Source of the DNA: Hymenolepis diminuta
Taxonomy: Eukaryota > Platyhelminthes > Cestoda > Cyclophyllidea > Hymenolepididae
Length of the DNA stretch: 64,000 bases
NCBI GenBank assembly: GCA_900708905.1
Contig: CAADRB010000051.1
Span: 12,760-76,759, forward strand
Reading direction: 5' to 3'
Shown: positions 23,501 through 36,225 of the stretch, piece by piece
How the letters are laid out: each line of letters begins with the position of its first letter
Numbering within the stretch: the stretch's first letter is position 1
Notes under the pieces: model-generated
Databases searched by the model: none
What the model saw: only the letters and a program-made list of their open reading frames with translations
Told to the model about the DNA's origin: nothing
Program-made: the position numbers and the translations under genes

Positions 23501-26500
23501 GAGCCCATCTGTACTCCTTACTTATCTAGGTTTTATGTTCCACATATTTGTGAAATCTTTATAAAAATTAACATTATTTTATATTCATGGTACTTACAAA
23601 TGCTCGGCACTTATCAAATTCATATATGATTTCTCATAGTTAGAACAAGTTATTTTAGGTAAATGGGTTAATTTTTTTAAATCAAATAACAGTTGTCTGT
23701 ATCTTTACTGTATCTTTATTACTAAATAGTTTCCCGTTTCAATTATAAGTCAAAGTTTTCATTACAATCGGTTTTATGACTAGTGCATAAAGAAGGATAA
23801 AGTAGGAGCGGGTTTTATTTTCATTTCAACTTGAACAGATGTATTCACTTCCAGGAGGCCTTTGTGGGGTTTGTTTTAATCTGGTTTACTACTCATTTAA
23901 TAATCAGTTGTAATCATTGTATTCAAACAATGACTGATGATTTGCATACTCTAATGTATGGAGTTTGATACCTGGAAAGAAACCATTGGTTAAAACTCAA
24001 CATTTCCACGCTGATTTGATCCAAATTACTTAAAGAAATCATAATTTCAAGGGATTTGAATTAGTTTTGTTTCATTGTGAAACAGTTACCTTTTATTCAT
24101 TCATATAATTAATATAGCAATAGCATAATTTAACTAAAGAGTATACAAGAACTTGAAATTCCAAAGTACCGTTTATAGCAGATGCTACACCAATAAGCCT
24201 TTTTGCTACAGCTAGGTCATCCTCCCAAGCAGTCCAGATAGCGTCTAGCAGAGTCCTCTATTATCAATTTGCTCCCGAAATTAGTTCGGCTGCTCCCAAA
24301 GTAGCGAGAATAAGAAAGGTGTTGAATGGAGAGGGTTTATTGATCCGCAAGCGAAGAGACAGTAAGAATTCACAGTAAGAATGTGAAGAGAGCTCCTTAT
24401 GAGTCGCTGTCCACGAGCTTGGTCCTTAAATACAAACAACGCTAAGCTGCAAGGATAATGACTGCTGATTGGCTGAGGAGGCCTCTGCACGTGAACCCCA
24501 CACGTTCGACCTATTGTATGCAGAACTCGCTATCGGATGCTCTTATCTGCCATTTATTTCTATAATAAATAAAAACCTTATAATCAAAATTATTTTAACT
24601 AAAAGTGTCTGCATACGGCGCGAAGGAAATAAATATAATGAGCAGAAGGGAAATATTAAAAGTCAGACCAGACTATTTGAATATATATTGTTTAGCATAA
24701 ACAATAACGATGGTTGGTATTGGTTTTAATTTGTGGCTAACCTCCATTTGTGAAGACCGAATATTATGGTATAAATTACGTTATTTTGTTTTAAATAGTC
24801 TATTAGCAATTTTCGTCTTATTTTTAGCCTAAACGTGCCCTACGGCGATTACAAATGGCCGCCGTAGACGCTGAATTCGCCAACAAAAGCTCAGTGTGCC
24901 GAATTACATACTTGATACTTATGACCATATCTCTTCTCTTCTTGATCGCTTCCGTAGTTCTGATTGCAATTTACTTCAGTAGCGTTAACATGGTCGTCAC
25001 TTTCATTCAGTCAGGCAATGATTTGACTTCACCAAACACTCTTCAGGAAAGTTTAAAGTCTGCTGTTAACCACATTACTACCTTTCTTGACAAAGGGATT
25101 AACTCTGGAGAGCAAAGTACAACTGCGGCACTAAATTCCTTCACGACGCAAGTCCAGGTACGTTACTTATTTGGCAGCAATAATGAGGGGTTGAAAAAAT
25201 ATGTTTGCTGATTTTGAAACCTAAGAGAGTAATTATAGCCTTAGCTAAACAATATTAGGATAAAATAAAAGGTTGATTTTTTATAATCTAAAAATAAATT
25301 TGCCTTATTTTTTGACATTTTTTTGCACTTTGGGAAGAAGAATATTTGGCGTTGTTGTTCAGTTAGAGGTAAGCTTTCACCAATTAAAACTCCAAGTTCT
25401 TGACGTAATAATTCCAAAGCTCGAATGGGGCAAGTTAACTATAAAGATGTGAAGATGATGTGAAGTGGATAATAGGATGCATAGCTTTTACATTCTTAAA
25501 CATTAAAGGTGATCGGCAGGAATTTATGATGACCCTCTCCAATCACGATATTTTTTCCCAGCTTTTACTTCGAATGCTCAGCTCTGAAGGTTATATTCAA
25601 GGTAACGTTTTCTCTTCCTTTCGTTGATCAGCACTGAACTTAATTTATTTATATGAAAGTGCACACCCGGTAGCGGAAAATTTAGGACTGATTTGACAGG
25701 TAATTGCTTCCTTCCACACTTCATCAGAAGAGTTTTAAACTCACGCAATTATGCACCGTTTGAACAGTACTACTGATGCTGCAGCTAGTATTCATTTTTT
25801 AATTTTATATATTTACAACACATTATTTATCACTGATTGAGATTAAATCAAGTGAATGAATAACAATGCAAGTAAATAAAAATAAACGTAAGATGAAACT
25901 GGCCATTATTGTCAAATCATATCCTACATACAGGATATGGTATCTGAGGACATTTATATTTTTGTAATTTGAACTAACCCAATAACAATTAATGTATTTT
26001 TTGCATCAGAAGGTCTCATGTCAGATACCACAATAACTAATGAAATGAAAGGACACGCTGTAATGGTGTCTATAAAAGCGAAGCATAGCAATTTCGAAAT
26101 TCCTAGATTCCTACAAGTAGCCAGATCTTTCGGCTTCAAAGTTGGAAAGGGACTGCTGAATGGAAACAGTGGAGGTGAATTGGCCGCGAGAAAGAGAAAA
26201 CAGATTTGCCAACTCTATGACTCTCTCAGAACACCTGAGTTTGTCACAAGAGTGCATGGCATGATGGACAAAAATCTTGGAAAATCAATGCACAGCACCT
26301 TGTCAAAGATCTTCAGGTGTCTGAAAGAAAAACAATAGATGAGGAAGACCTCGGGTTCAAATCATACGTTTTTAGACGAGGTCAGTTGATGTAGACTAAA
26401 ACAACTCAAGAGAATCGTTTAATGCATGCAAAAGGACTCTTAAACAAATTGATGCACCCAGAAGAACAGGAGTGTCTTTAATTTTTCTCCTACCAAAAAA

Positions 26501-29500
26501 CGTTCATCAGGATAAAAAATTTGATCGAAGAAATGATCGGTGGCTATGTGCGGGCGGATCCCACTAAACTTCCAACTGTTATGCGGATACATTTTCCACA
26601 AACAATGATGGTTTTCTGTGTTCCGAAGGACAATGAGGGATGGGCATAACACGACTCCCCAATTTTTTCCACAGAGCCTTAATGTCAATGCAGATGCCCA
26701 TTGTCGAGACTCTTCAAGCCATTATTGTTAAGCCGCCACGGATAGACAGTGCTGCCAGTGGAGGAAGACCCTATGTCTTCCAACAACGTTCGGCTCCATC
26801 CCATAGAGCTCTCAAAACTCACGATTGGATGGATGGCCGAAAGTTTTAATCATCATGTCACACCAATCTTATGGTCTCCAAACTGCTCATCAGACCTTAA
26901 TCCTTTGGATTGCTAACTGTGGAGTGGGACGTGGTTGAAAAAGAAGTTAATAAGAATCCCCACAACACGAATCCTTCTCTCTGATGGAAGAGATAGCTCG
27001 AGCAATGGAGGACATCAATAAAGACCAAATAATCTGACTAAAGCTTTCAGTCAGTTGCTTTAGGACTCGAACTGAATCAGCGATAGAGGCCGAAGGGGGA
27101 TACACGGAATAAAACTCAGGTTAATAGGTATTAAGTGTGTTCTGTAATAAGTAATTGTAAGTTTCAACCATTGACATTTTCATTTTCCTTTTTATCTGAA
27201 AGTTTGTAATGTGCCCTCGGATGCTTTATGCACCCTGAAACGTATCTTAATTGCATGAATTCAATAAGATAAGGGATAATATCTTCATAGTTGCACGTTA
27301 GGATATTAAAGCAAGAAACGGCGTAGTATACTGAAGAAGTAAAGTCTCATTAAATGTCTTATTTTGAGGGCATGGCTTTATTATCATTTTACTTTTTGTC
27401 CAAAGTAATAAAAAATTGATTGCTATTTTTGATTGTGGAAAGCAACTGAAATCGATTTGCAGTAGCTCTAAAAAATCAGGAGGGGAGATCGCAAAAAAAG
27501 ATGCCCTGAGTCTTCATTCGATTTTTGATCTCAAGCAGTACAATATTCACGAACCAAAATTCAAATTTCATAATCCGTACCCTGGATTGCAGCAGATGCT
27601 TGTCTACGGTATTAAGGGTTTATTGGTTATTACTGTTTCATCAAGAAGGATCGGTCTTGCCGTTTCAATTCACTTTTTTCTTCCAATGGTTGAGATCGTA
27701 AATGATGTTTTATGATATTGAATATTTTACAATTTTTGCATATCAATGATGGCTTTTATTATTACCCCTATTCAATCCTCTTCCTCTATCTCAAATCGGA
27801 CTGTTGTACAGCTCTCTGTTTTCAATGGCTATTAACTGAGTTTACCTTGATACCGAATAAATAAATTTGACACTGAATATCAGAAATATTATTAAGAAAT
27901 ACATGGGGCAATATGATTAAAATAAAAGAGTAATAACAATGTGCTTTTAATAGTGCTTATCATTGAAAGAGGGCGCTATGTACGTCCTAAAATTATTCTT
28001 TAACCATATTCACTATGACAATACGTTGGTTTTTCGCCTGCCAAGCCACGTTGATGTCATTATGACTCTATGACTCAACTCCTATCTGTCATGTCTAGAT
28101 GAGTTTATCAACTCTCCTTTTTTCTGTAACTGTCCCATTCCATTTGCGTACACGCAAACACATTTGTCAACTATCTGCTAGTACGCTGCCCTCTCATACC
28201 CACTCTCCATCGTCTCTCTCTTACTCTCCTGAATCCTCACCTTGGTTTTATTCAATACACTTTGCCTACACAGCTCTTATTGTTCTCCTCTTTGGGAATG
28301 CTTTTTGGTAACTCCTAAATTGGTGACCTCGGTACTTATTACTCCATACTCCAACACCATTCATTTGCTTCTAAATAATTTTACCTGTTCTTTAAGTAGA
28401 CGTGTGCATTTGTGCAGAATTTCAAAATATTTTAAAAATATTTAAAAATAAATTAACGATAAGAAGAATGACTCATTTTTGTCAATACCTGACTAGAACT
28501 AATTCAAATTATGGGAACTGAATAAGTTGTCCGTGAGCCTAAAATTAAGACGATGGTATGAGAAAATTAATTTCATCTTGTTTCTTTTAGCATGAAATTT
28601 CTGGTGGTATTGAAGGAACCTTTACCTCCATATCGCCATATTTAAAAGTGCCGAACACTTTAAATAGTGGCGTTTCAACACAAGAAAAAATTACATTGAC
28701 GAAAATATCGGCACAGACCTTATCATCACAAGTGAATTATTTGAAAACCTATTTCACAAACATGGAGACGAGAATTGGAGATTTAAAAAAGGAGTATAAT
28801 GATTTATTAAATTGTAGACGGAGATCTTCTGCCTGTGACGAATTAAAGGTAGATTTCATATAGATTTGCAAGCATTAAAAGTGACGAACAGTTATGCATA
28901 TCTTTTTTTGTTTTTAGAATAAAATTAATAAACTGAAAAATCCTCTGGACCCGAAAATTTTAGATTCCAGTAGTATAACATTATACGAGACATCTTTAGG
29001 GCAGACAGAAACAAACTTAAACGATCCACTTAAAAAGTTCCAGGGAGTGATTACTAAAATTGATGATAAAAAATCTGAAATAATAAAAAAATTAATTGAG
29101 AACCTCGATTTAAATGATGTTTTAAGTAAGATACTCGAATTCTGGACAGACATTAAATCCCAAACCGATTTGCTTACTCCTCAACTGAATGCCCAAATTG
29201 ACCTTGTGTTGTCGTCACTTTCTGAAGCCGATTTACCAATTAAGGCAGTACTCTATGGAATAGGAGGTCTTCTTTGTTTCATGCTTATCATTGCAGTAAT
29301 CTTGACAATATTGTTGCTATACAGGAGCTTCCGAGATCATCTCTATGAAAATCCTGATGAACTCTCACTTGGTGAGATTGATTATGTATCTCTGATATTT
29401 CGGAGGATAAGTGGACTCAAGTTAAAATATGACCATTTTTTTGCAGGTCATGGAATTGGCCGATCAGATAAATGTGCCTGTGGTAGGGGTTCAGCTTGTT

Positions 29501-31120
29501 GCTGTTCCATACTCTTTGCAATAATGGTGCTTATATCTACAATAATAATCGGATTGATGGTGTTCATACTCACAATGATGTCTGGTAAGCTTAGCACTTA
29601 TTAATGAAGCCCACCTAAGCGTTTTCAATTACATTTAAATCAAATTCACTTAATTAGGCGAAGGATGCACTTACTTAGTGGAAGAATCGGCAGTGGAGAA
29701 AACAGATTATGTGTTCAACAATATACTGGGGAAGGAATTTGATAGCACAAGTCCAAACGAACTGGTCACCATAGAGCAGCCGAAAAACGTGCTTACAGCT
29801 TTACTGACGAAGTGCAATTATGATCCTGCAGAGACGTCTGTTGGTCTGTTATCTGCCGTGGGATACAGTAATCTAGTGGACGTTAACAGACTCGTCAATA
29901 GTGATATTATTCAAACCTCCCTCAATGATGGTAGAGAGTAATTAAAAGTTCACTTATTTACTTATGTATTTATCTTGTTTGGATATTGAGTTTTCGTCTG
30001 GGAGCGTTCTGATCAAGTCTTATTTTGAATTACTAGAAATGTTGTTACTCAAATTAAAGCCCTCAATATTGCCAGCAGTCTTCCAGCCATCAGTGACCTT
30101 CAGAATTTAAAGGTCAACTTGAATAAGGCATTTGGAAATCTGAATATTAATGTAAGCGAGATTTATTAATTTTGATTTGAACTCTAAATTTTTATCATTT
30201 CATACATTTTAGCCACTTATTACAGAAACACAAGGATATAAAGATAAAATATCTGAAATTGAAAACCTATGCCATGATATAATATCTGATAACAACGGCC
30301 CTTTTGCCGATGCGAATGAAAAATTCTTATCAATTGTAAGTGATCTGAATGGCCAGGAAGATATAATTGCCAAAACAAGCAGGGATTTGAAAATTCTGAA
30401 TGATCATTCAGGACTTATAAATTCTTTTGACAAATTTCTCGATAGCCTCGAACAAACCCTCACGGTATGAATCATGTCGAATTGAAATTTATTTTAATGA
30501 TATATTTTTTATGATTAATATTGAAAGGAATATGAATTTTCCACTTAAAAAAAAACATTTAAAATTATTTGGACTTTTAATAATGGAAAGAAAAATGAAA
30601 CTAAAGTTTTATTTATTCTCCGACGAAATCGATTTATTATTTTTTTGTTTTTAATCAGGCCTCTGAGGAGAATAGCCTAGTGCCCGAAGTTGAAAGTGTT
30701 TATGATACTTTCAGGACCGAACTTATTCATTTTCTTCAAAATCAAGGAGAAATGGAATTTGCCAAATTAACACAAAATCTACTACCCTGTTTGCAAATGC
30801 ACGAAGCCTACATGTCAGGTATTGGAGTCTTATGCGGCAATAATGGCGGCATTCATCGTTTAATCGGTTACTTCTACATTTTGGCCCTCAATATCCTCTT
30901 TATGGTCTTTCTCTACTTTGCTCTATTCAACTTCTCTTTCTTCCAATTCATCATTATTCGAATGGGCAGTTATGACGAAGAGGATGAAAGTTCGGAAAGT
31001 AGTGCTAGTACCACCATTTCAGACAAGGATGATGATGATGATGACGATGATGATGATGACGACGACGATGATGATGAGGATAGTGATGAAAAATTGGTAT
31101 ACTCTGTTTATTCTGAATGA
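20526..31120 (+). CDS. Prominin (CD133-like) pentaspan membrane glycoprotein
   Basis: Nine exons join in phase: 20526-20897, 24828-25157, 28591-28848, 28918-29371, 29447-29584, 29658-29937, 30037-30151, 30213-30464 and 30659-31120. They total 2661 nt (886 residues; human PROM1 has 865). The order is that of prominin: TM1 (about 93-114) followed by the Cys cluster NYCCCCG, TM2 (about 149-170), a long extracellular loop with helical Leu/Lys-rich segments, TM3 (about 431-454), a second Cys-rich cytosolic loop (CACGRGSACCCS), TM4 (about 490-514), the second large loop, TM5 (about 803-826) and a cytosolic tail ending in an acidic run of about 16 Asp. Prominins bind cholesterol and mark microvilli, cilia and other membrane protrusions. 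The first ATG is uncertain: TM1 lies about 20 residues nearer the N-terminus than in PROM1, so a signal-peptide exon upstream is probably missing. The 75-nt intron 29372-29446 is a multiple of three and has no stop. Confidence 0.88.
22430..23420 (-). mobile_element. Degraded non-LTR retrotransposon (LINE) reverse transcriptase fragment
   Basis: Minus-strand frames, interrupted by stops and shifts, show the order of LINE reverse transcriptase blocks. A PELPEDTKLNIKKLKRAKIPG segment (around 23060-23185) resembles the block ahead of the RT core. ISNKQHGYFTGMSTERAI (around 22800-22860) is the Q-x-G-F-x-x-x-x-S-T block, followed by KAFDS. Then come a VERGVRKG block and a LEYADD motif at 22461-22472, the catalytic Asp pair. 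The fragment lacks an intact frame and must be dead. The clade (RTE-like or similar) is inferred loosely. It sits antisense inside prominin intron 1. Confidence 0.75.
24173..24503 (+). repeat. Dispersed repeat family C, second copy
   Basis: Homologous along its whole length to 10353-10682, same orientation, with many substitutions and small indels. It lies within prominin intron 1, about 325 bp before the second exon. Confidence 0.65.
25158..28590. other. Prominin intron 2
   Basis: A 3.4-kb intron with a GTACGT donor and a TTTCTTTTAG acceptor. It contains the mariner remnant at 26018-27110 and a pyrimidine-rich plus-strand block at about 28085-28330. No other gene is visible. Confidence 0.7.
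26018..27110 (+). mobile_element. Inactive mariner-family transposase remnant
   Basis: After correcting for several frameshifts and stops, plus-strand frames follow a mariner transposase order. An N-terminal helix-turn-helix region (RKRKQICQLYDSLRTPEF) is followed by EDLGFKSYVFRRGQ, a KGLLNKLMHPEEQ segment before the catalytic core, and a C-terminal block (RPYVFQQRSAPSHRALKTHDW) with NCSSDLNPLD, the usual S-P-D-L-N-P-L-D region. The expected catalytic Asp of the QQD block appears as Arg (QQR). No single frame is intact, so no active enzyme is encoded. Terminal inverted repeats were not located, so the edges are approximate. It lies in prominin intron 2 in the sense orientation. Confidence 0.8.
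31027..31076 (+). repeat. GAT/GAC trinucleotide run coding for poly-Asp
   Basis: About 16 consecutive GAT or GAC codons near the 3' end of the prominin coding sequence, making an acidic cytosolic tail. Interruption by GAC codons suggests the run is not a very recent pure expansion. Confidence 0.85.
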
Positions 31121-31200
31121 TCATACATAATTGGACATAAGAAAGCAACATTTCCTATAATGAGGATTCAGTGCCGACTTATATTTCAGTAAAATTAAAT

Positions 31201-31206
31201 AATAAA
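31201..31206 (+). terminator. Polyadenylation signal of prominin
   Basis: AATAAA lies 80 nt after the prominin stop codon, with a T-rich stretch following. It is the first canonical signal after the stop. Confidence 0.55.
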
Positions 31207-32270
31207 GTAAATAAATTTTCTTCTTGTTCTCTTTCATTATCTTCCAAAATTAAGTGCAATACCTTGCAAATTTTATTGAGATATAACCATCTAACCGTAA
31301 AGTGCATGAAATTTATTCAAATAAAGCAAATTCAGACATTTTTAGGGTAGCAAAAGGTTTTATTTGAGGTATTTTCGCTTCTTATGACGCTATGACACCT
31401 ATCCTAACAGCAAGTCTACTTCGGAAAGCCAAAATAAATTATAATTAATATCTTATTATAGATATCTAGATGGAAGAGCCTATCCCGAATAAGAGGATGA
31501 AGAGTTAAGGAGGACCACGTGTACATTGGACAATTGGAAATTTTTGTAATTAGTAATCATCGTTGTTAAGTGTTATGTATTGAAGTGTCTCAGAAGTTGA
31601 ACTTATCATGAGGCCACTAAGCCCAGCTTAGTATTTATGGAATACATATAGTACTTAAACCAAGTTCACTGAGTCAAATAACACAAGAATGTTTTAAGTA
31701 GGATAACCTACAAGATCACATTAACATTAATGACGGAAAGTATGTAATATGAGGGATGTACTCGCAAGCAGGCATAAAGGCAGATAGGCAGTCAGGGGTC
31801 ATATTATCTAATCAATAGAGAGTGGAATAGGAATCATCACTGGATCGGATAAATAGACTGCAAACCAATACGAAATCGGGAAGGATATGTGGTCGGCACA
31901 CGTGATGTATCCGTATAGTAGGATGGTATAGTCGAATTTCTGGTGTCGCAATAAATGTAGCAGTATACGTAATACGAATATATGCCAATGGGGTAAATGA
32001 GCCATCATATCGGCCTGACGGGACATATTATGAAATCAATTTGGATAAGCTTGGGATAAATATGATTAATTCCGGAACAGGGGAAATGAGATGCAATAAG
32101 ACGGTTGACAGATTTCGTGTTCTTTGTTCATTGGTGATCAACCGATACTTAGGGCGGGTATACGAGTCAGTAGGTATGTAATTCAGAGAAAGAACGATCA
32201 GATCTATGAGACAGAGTGCGCAGGTGGTACAACATTTGGAGGTTATATTTTACTCATTATGATACTTTTA
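31207..32270. other. Intergenic region, possible decayed repeat
   Basis: No gene is seen. The part at about 32100-32190 (GATTTCGTGTTCTTTG...) resembles 33135-33235 (GATTTCGAGTCCTTTG...), suggesting two old copies of one repeat. The minus-strand open frame at 31808-32026 has no support. Confidence 0.4.
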
Positions 32271-32511
32271 TGACCTACAAGCCCATATTCCAACTAGAAG
32301 AAGGAAAAACACAAATTCAGTAGTTCTAGCGGAAACGCATTCCAGCTCAATTCAAACTACGTACAGTATAGCATAAATCACGTTAATTCACAAAAACAGT
32401 TCAAGGAATAAACGTTAGTTTCGATAATAACAAGAAGAGAATATAAATTAAAATATTAATTTCATTACGGAAAAAAATCAGCAATTATTCAGTTATATCT
32501 TCACCCTGGCA
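32271..32511 (-). repeat. Solo LTR, family A
   Basis: About 241 bp matching the LTRs of the two gypsy-type elements at 45-47 kb and 61-64 kb in minus orientation. Its inner end reads ACCTACAAGCCCATATTCC and its outer end TTCACCCTGGCA. No internal sequence adjoins it. Divergence from the other copies is considerable. Confidence 0.65.
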
Positions 32512-35500
32512 GATACTAATATACAAAGTATATTAAATTTAGCTTCGCAAAGCTAACTTTGTATTCATGATGCTCACTTTTAAAACAAGAAGTAAACAAG
32601 AAGCTGAATGGACATAAGCAAAAATATCTATTTATGGTGCTTCTGATATAGTTCATTGGAAAGTTACTTTTATTAGTTAAAAATTCTATTGACTTAATTT
32701 TTCGTTTTTCTACCTCAGCTAATTGAAAATTTTAGGCCAGTTTATATAAAATAACTGAGCAAAACAATTATACTGTTGTCTACTACATCAAATATCCTGA
32801 ATATTTTTTAATCTGTAAGATTTATCAAAATTTGTTTCTATTATATGATTTTGGATAGAGGGAAATAGAGCGGCTCTAATCCCGTCAATAAAGCCACTTT
32901 AAGAGCCAAACCAAGTGAGGCTTATTTATCCACTCATTGAACCAGTGATCTTCTTAAACCTAAATGAGTGCATTAGCCCTTCCAGAGTGAGAAGATCAAC
33001 AGTCAGTTTGCTATATGTTTTTTGACAATTAGAAATGATAGGTAAGGAAATGAAAGAAGGAATAGGAAAGAGGAAGGCGTTAGTACTGTTTGAAAACAAT
33101 CTAGGATGTAAGGTACTGTCAAGATGAAGTACAATAATCGATTTCGAGTCCTTTGTTTGTTAGTTGGCAATTTACAGTTATGGCGGAGGCATAAGTCTTT
33201 AGGTGGACAGTGCTCAGAGAAACCGAGCAAATCTAAAATTAGAGTGTCCAGATACTATAGATATATTGCCCCCAATAATACTTTTCCTTTCTGAATAAAA
33301 CCTTCTATATGATGAGACGGGATATTTTTCGGTTGGGGCTAGGTTTTGGTTACCTTTGATAATTCCACTTCATTTGAGTGCTAAAAATATGAACTAAGTC
33401 TTCAAGGCTGTGTGGTTACATCACTCCCATCTTCAATATCATGGAGCTCTTTGTTGTTAAACCTGGTATTTTCGTTTTACAGATATTATTTTTTCCAAAC
33501 TATGTGCTGCAGCACATTATTAGAGCTCTCTACTGCTCTTAGAGTGCGCACAGTATTAAGCTACTAAGGTTTAACACCAAACTGCCTCTTGTCACGATAT
33601 TGCCACCCCCGTTATACCAAGGATCGGAAGACTAAGGTAAGTGAATACATCTATTCAATAAGTATGCTTAAAAGGCTGTGCTCAAGTGAGTCGGTTTTAC
33701 ATATTTTAACAGACTCATAAACAAAAGGGGAATGAAATATGTCAGGATATGACTCTCATCAATTCGAGATACCACTCCGTATCCCACTGGCGGGATGATG
33801 CGAGCTAACACGATTCCGAAATAGGAGAGCTTATTAGTTTTCACTCAGTATGAATCCTGATTTCTCTTTATAACTTTAATTTTTTAAGTTTCATATAAAA
33901 TAAAAGATTTTAAGTGAATATTTATACTTATAATCAAAAAAGAGAAAAAAATGCAAATTGAATATAAAAATACATAATCAGCTTATTCTTAGACAAATTT
34001 CATATTCTTATAAAATAATAAAGATAATGAATTCAGTCTTTAAATGAATAAATTTCACAGAGAGAAATTTAATACAAATTATTTTAAATGAATCTTTTGT
34101 AAATTTTTCATAAATCCGATTTGAAAATCAAACTAAATGACTAATCTCACAAGTTCTGACTTATAGCCTTTCTCACCCTGTTAACTGACGAAGATACATC
34201 ATATAAGGTATATATACGATACATCACTTTATCATATTACATTAACATAACCTCTGAAGCATTCATTCGGTTAGTGTGATCCTCGATCGTCACTTGTCGG
34301 AATAACTAAATACTTGAAATCAACGATTAGTATTATAAGGTATCGTAAATATCAAATGTTCATTTATTTTACTCAAATAAGGGAAGAAATGGGGATCCAT
34401 AGTCTCAAATAAAAGCATAGGGAAGAGAAGAGGGAAGAGAAAACCGAAATTCTAACTGCACCTCTTGAAAAGTAAAGATGCTTTACTGTAACTGATATAT
34501 AAACCGTCTCCAAAGATCCAAAGAAATATTTAAGAGCTCTGCTGACCAAAAACTTATACCTATCCCATCTCTGCTATATAAGGACTGTAAGGAGCTGAAT
34601 ATCATTTAAGACCATTTTTCCTTCTTAATCGTTGGAAGAAATAATGAATTGAGCTGGGAAGACCTAAATAATGATTAAACAATGAGCACTGGACATTAAT
34701 GACAGATATTTGCTGAAATCAAGGAGATAAATCATGAAATTTGAATTTTCGAACATTAACTGCCTATTTTGTAAATATTGCGCCACTCGAGTCCAAATTT
34801 CAGATAAAGTATGGTTCTTTAATACCTTGACGTTGCTCTCGGCTTCTCTTTGACCCACTCCCCCTTATCAATCGTAGGATTTTCTGCTAGCCGACTTCAG
34901 TTGCTCCTAGTGATTAAAGAGTGAAAATGTGATATATTGAATATTATGAGCACCGATTTTCTTTCGTTGCTTCGTCTAAATCTGCGATTTCGTAATCCGT
35001 TTCTTATTTTTGAAGTCAGAAGAAAGAAAAATTATCAAGACTCCCAAGTTAAATTGGAAGCAAGACGTAGAAACTCTCAAATTTAGTTCATAAAACCGTA
35101 ATTTGCATGATCTACGTTTTTGTTCATTTAAATTTATTCCTTTATTAAATATACTTCGATTTGACTATTAATTCGCAAGATATGTGATTGATAAGTTCTG
35201 AATTAATACTCGTATATGGTTACATACGGTATATGATACATGGCTAGGGACCTTTAGTTCTTAAATTCTCTACAAACATGATCTACCCAGTACTTAGATT
35301 TATTTCTGAGTAAACAAAGTGCAAAGAGCCTTTTTTCTGCTTCATTTAGTCTAAAGCCCTGAAAAGCCTTTAAAAACGGATAATTTCAACAAAATGCAGT
35401 TGAAAAACTTGAGTTATCATTTTCTGAAAAATATCTAATATAATATATGCATATATCTAATATAATAAATAAATGCAAAACAGAGGAAGTAAACAATTCC

Positions 35501-36225
35501 ATACATTTTTATTTGATACTTTGATACTTTTTGCACCCATAATAGACTAAAAATAATCAGAAATAATAAAATATTACGATAGAAAGTGAACATCTCAAAT
35601 ATTGGAACAAGGTGCGTTAAATCGTTTACTAAGGGCGCCACATTTATCAATAAAATATGATTTTTATGGAATGCCAACAAATGTGACACAAAGCTGTGAT
35701 GCCTGTGCGTTGAATAATTCACACTTCAAGTATCTCTGTGGTGTTCAGGCACCTGAATAGGGGACAGTAGACTCTTGATCCGGCCTCACTCGATGGCGAA
35801 TTTATTTTGCAAACTGGTACAATATACTAGGATGTGATTTATTAGGGACGTGCTCCCTCTCTCTCTCTCTCTCTTTGTGGGTTTTTCAGGATCTAAGTGA
35901 ATCGGAGCTTGTCCTACTATTACTGCTGCAGTCAAGCATTATGTAGGTGACAACCAAACTTCATAATAGATAAATTTCACGAATTTTGTCTAACATAACT
36001 AGTAATAGGTACAATAAATTGGCTTTTTGAAGTCCCAATAAGCATGAAATTGGATATTTAAGAACTATTTATCCAAATTACTTACCTTGCTGCTCGAATT
36101 ATAACTTCTATTTCCATTTGTGTAAAATAGAACGAAATAATGCGGGCAAAAGTGGAATTTTAATCACAAACGGGAATGGAATGGTATTATCGGTAAGGAT
36201 TAAGAAGTGAAAATATTCCTGTAGC
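32512..36225. other. Gene-poor spacer
   Basis: No gene is supported. It contains the second copy of the weak repeat mentioned for 32.1 kb (about 33135-33235) and a CT microsatellite at 35857-35875. Open frames at 33003-33230, 34664-34858 and 35435-35722 on minus lack any family or splice support. Confidence 0.5.
35857..35875. repeat. (CT)n microsatellite
   Basis: A run of about nine CT dinucleotides, 1.9 kb upstream on the plus-strand map of the nonapeptide gene's start. Confidence 0.8.

Larger units (their letters stand above)
20898..24827. other. Prominin intron 1
   Basis: A 3.9-kb intron between GTACGT at 20898 and the TTTTTAG acceptor before 24828. It holds a minus-strand LINE reverse transcriptase fragment and a family C repeat; the rest is AT-rich with nothing recognisable. 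Confidence 0.7.
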
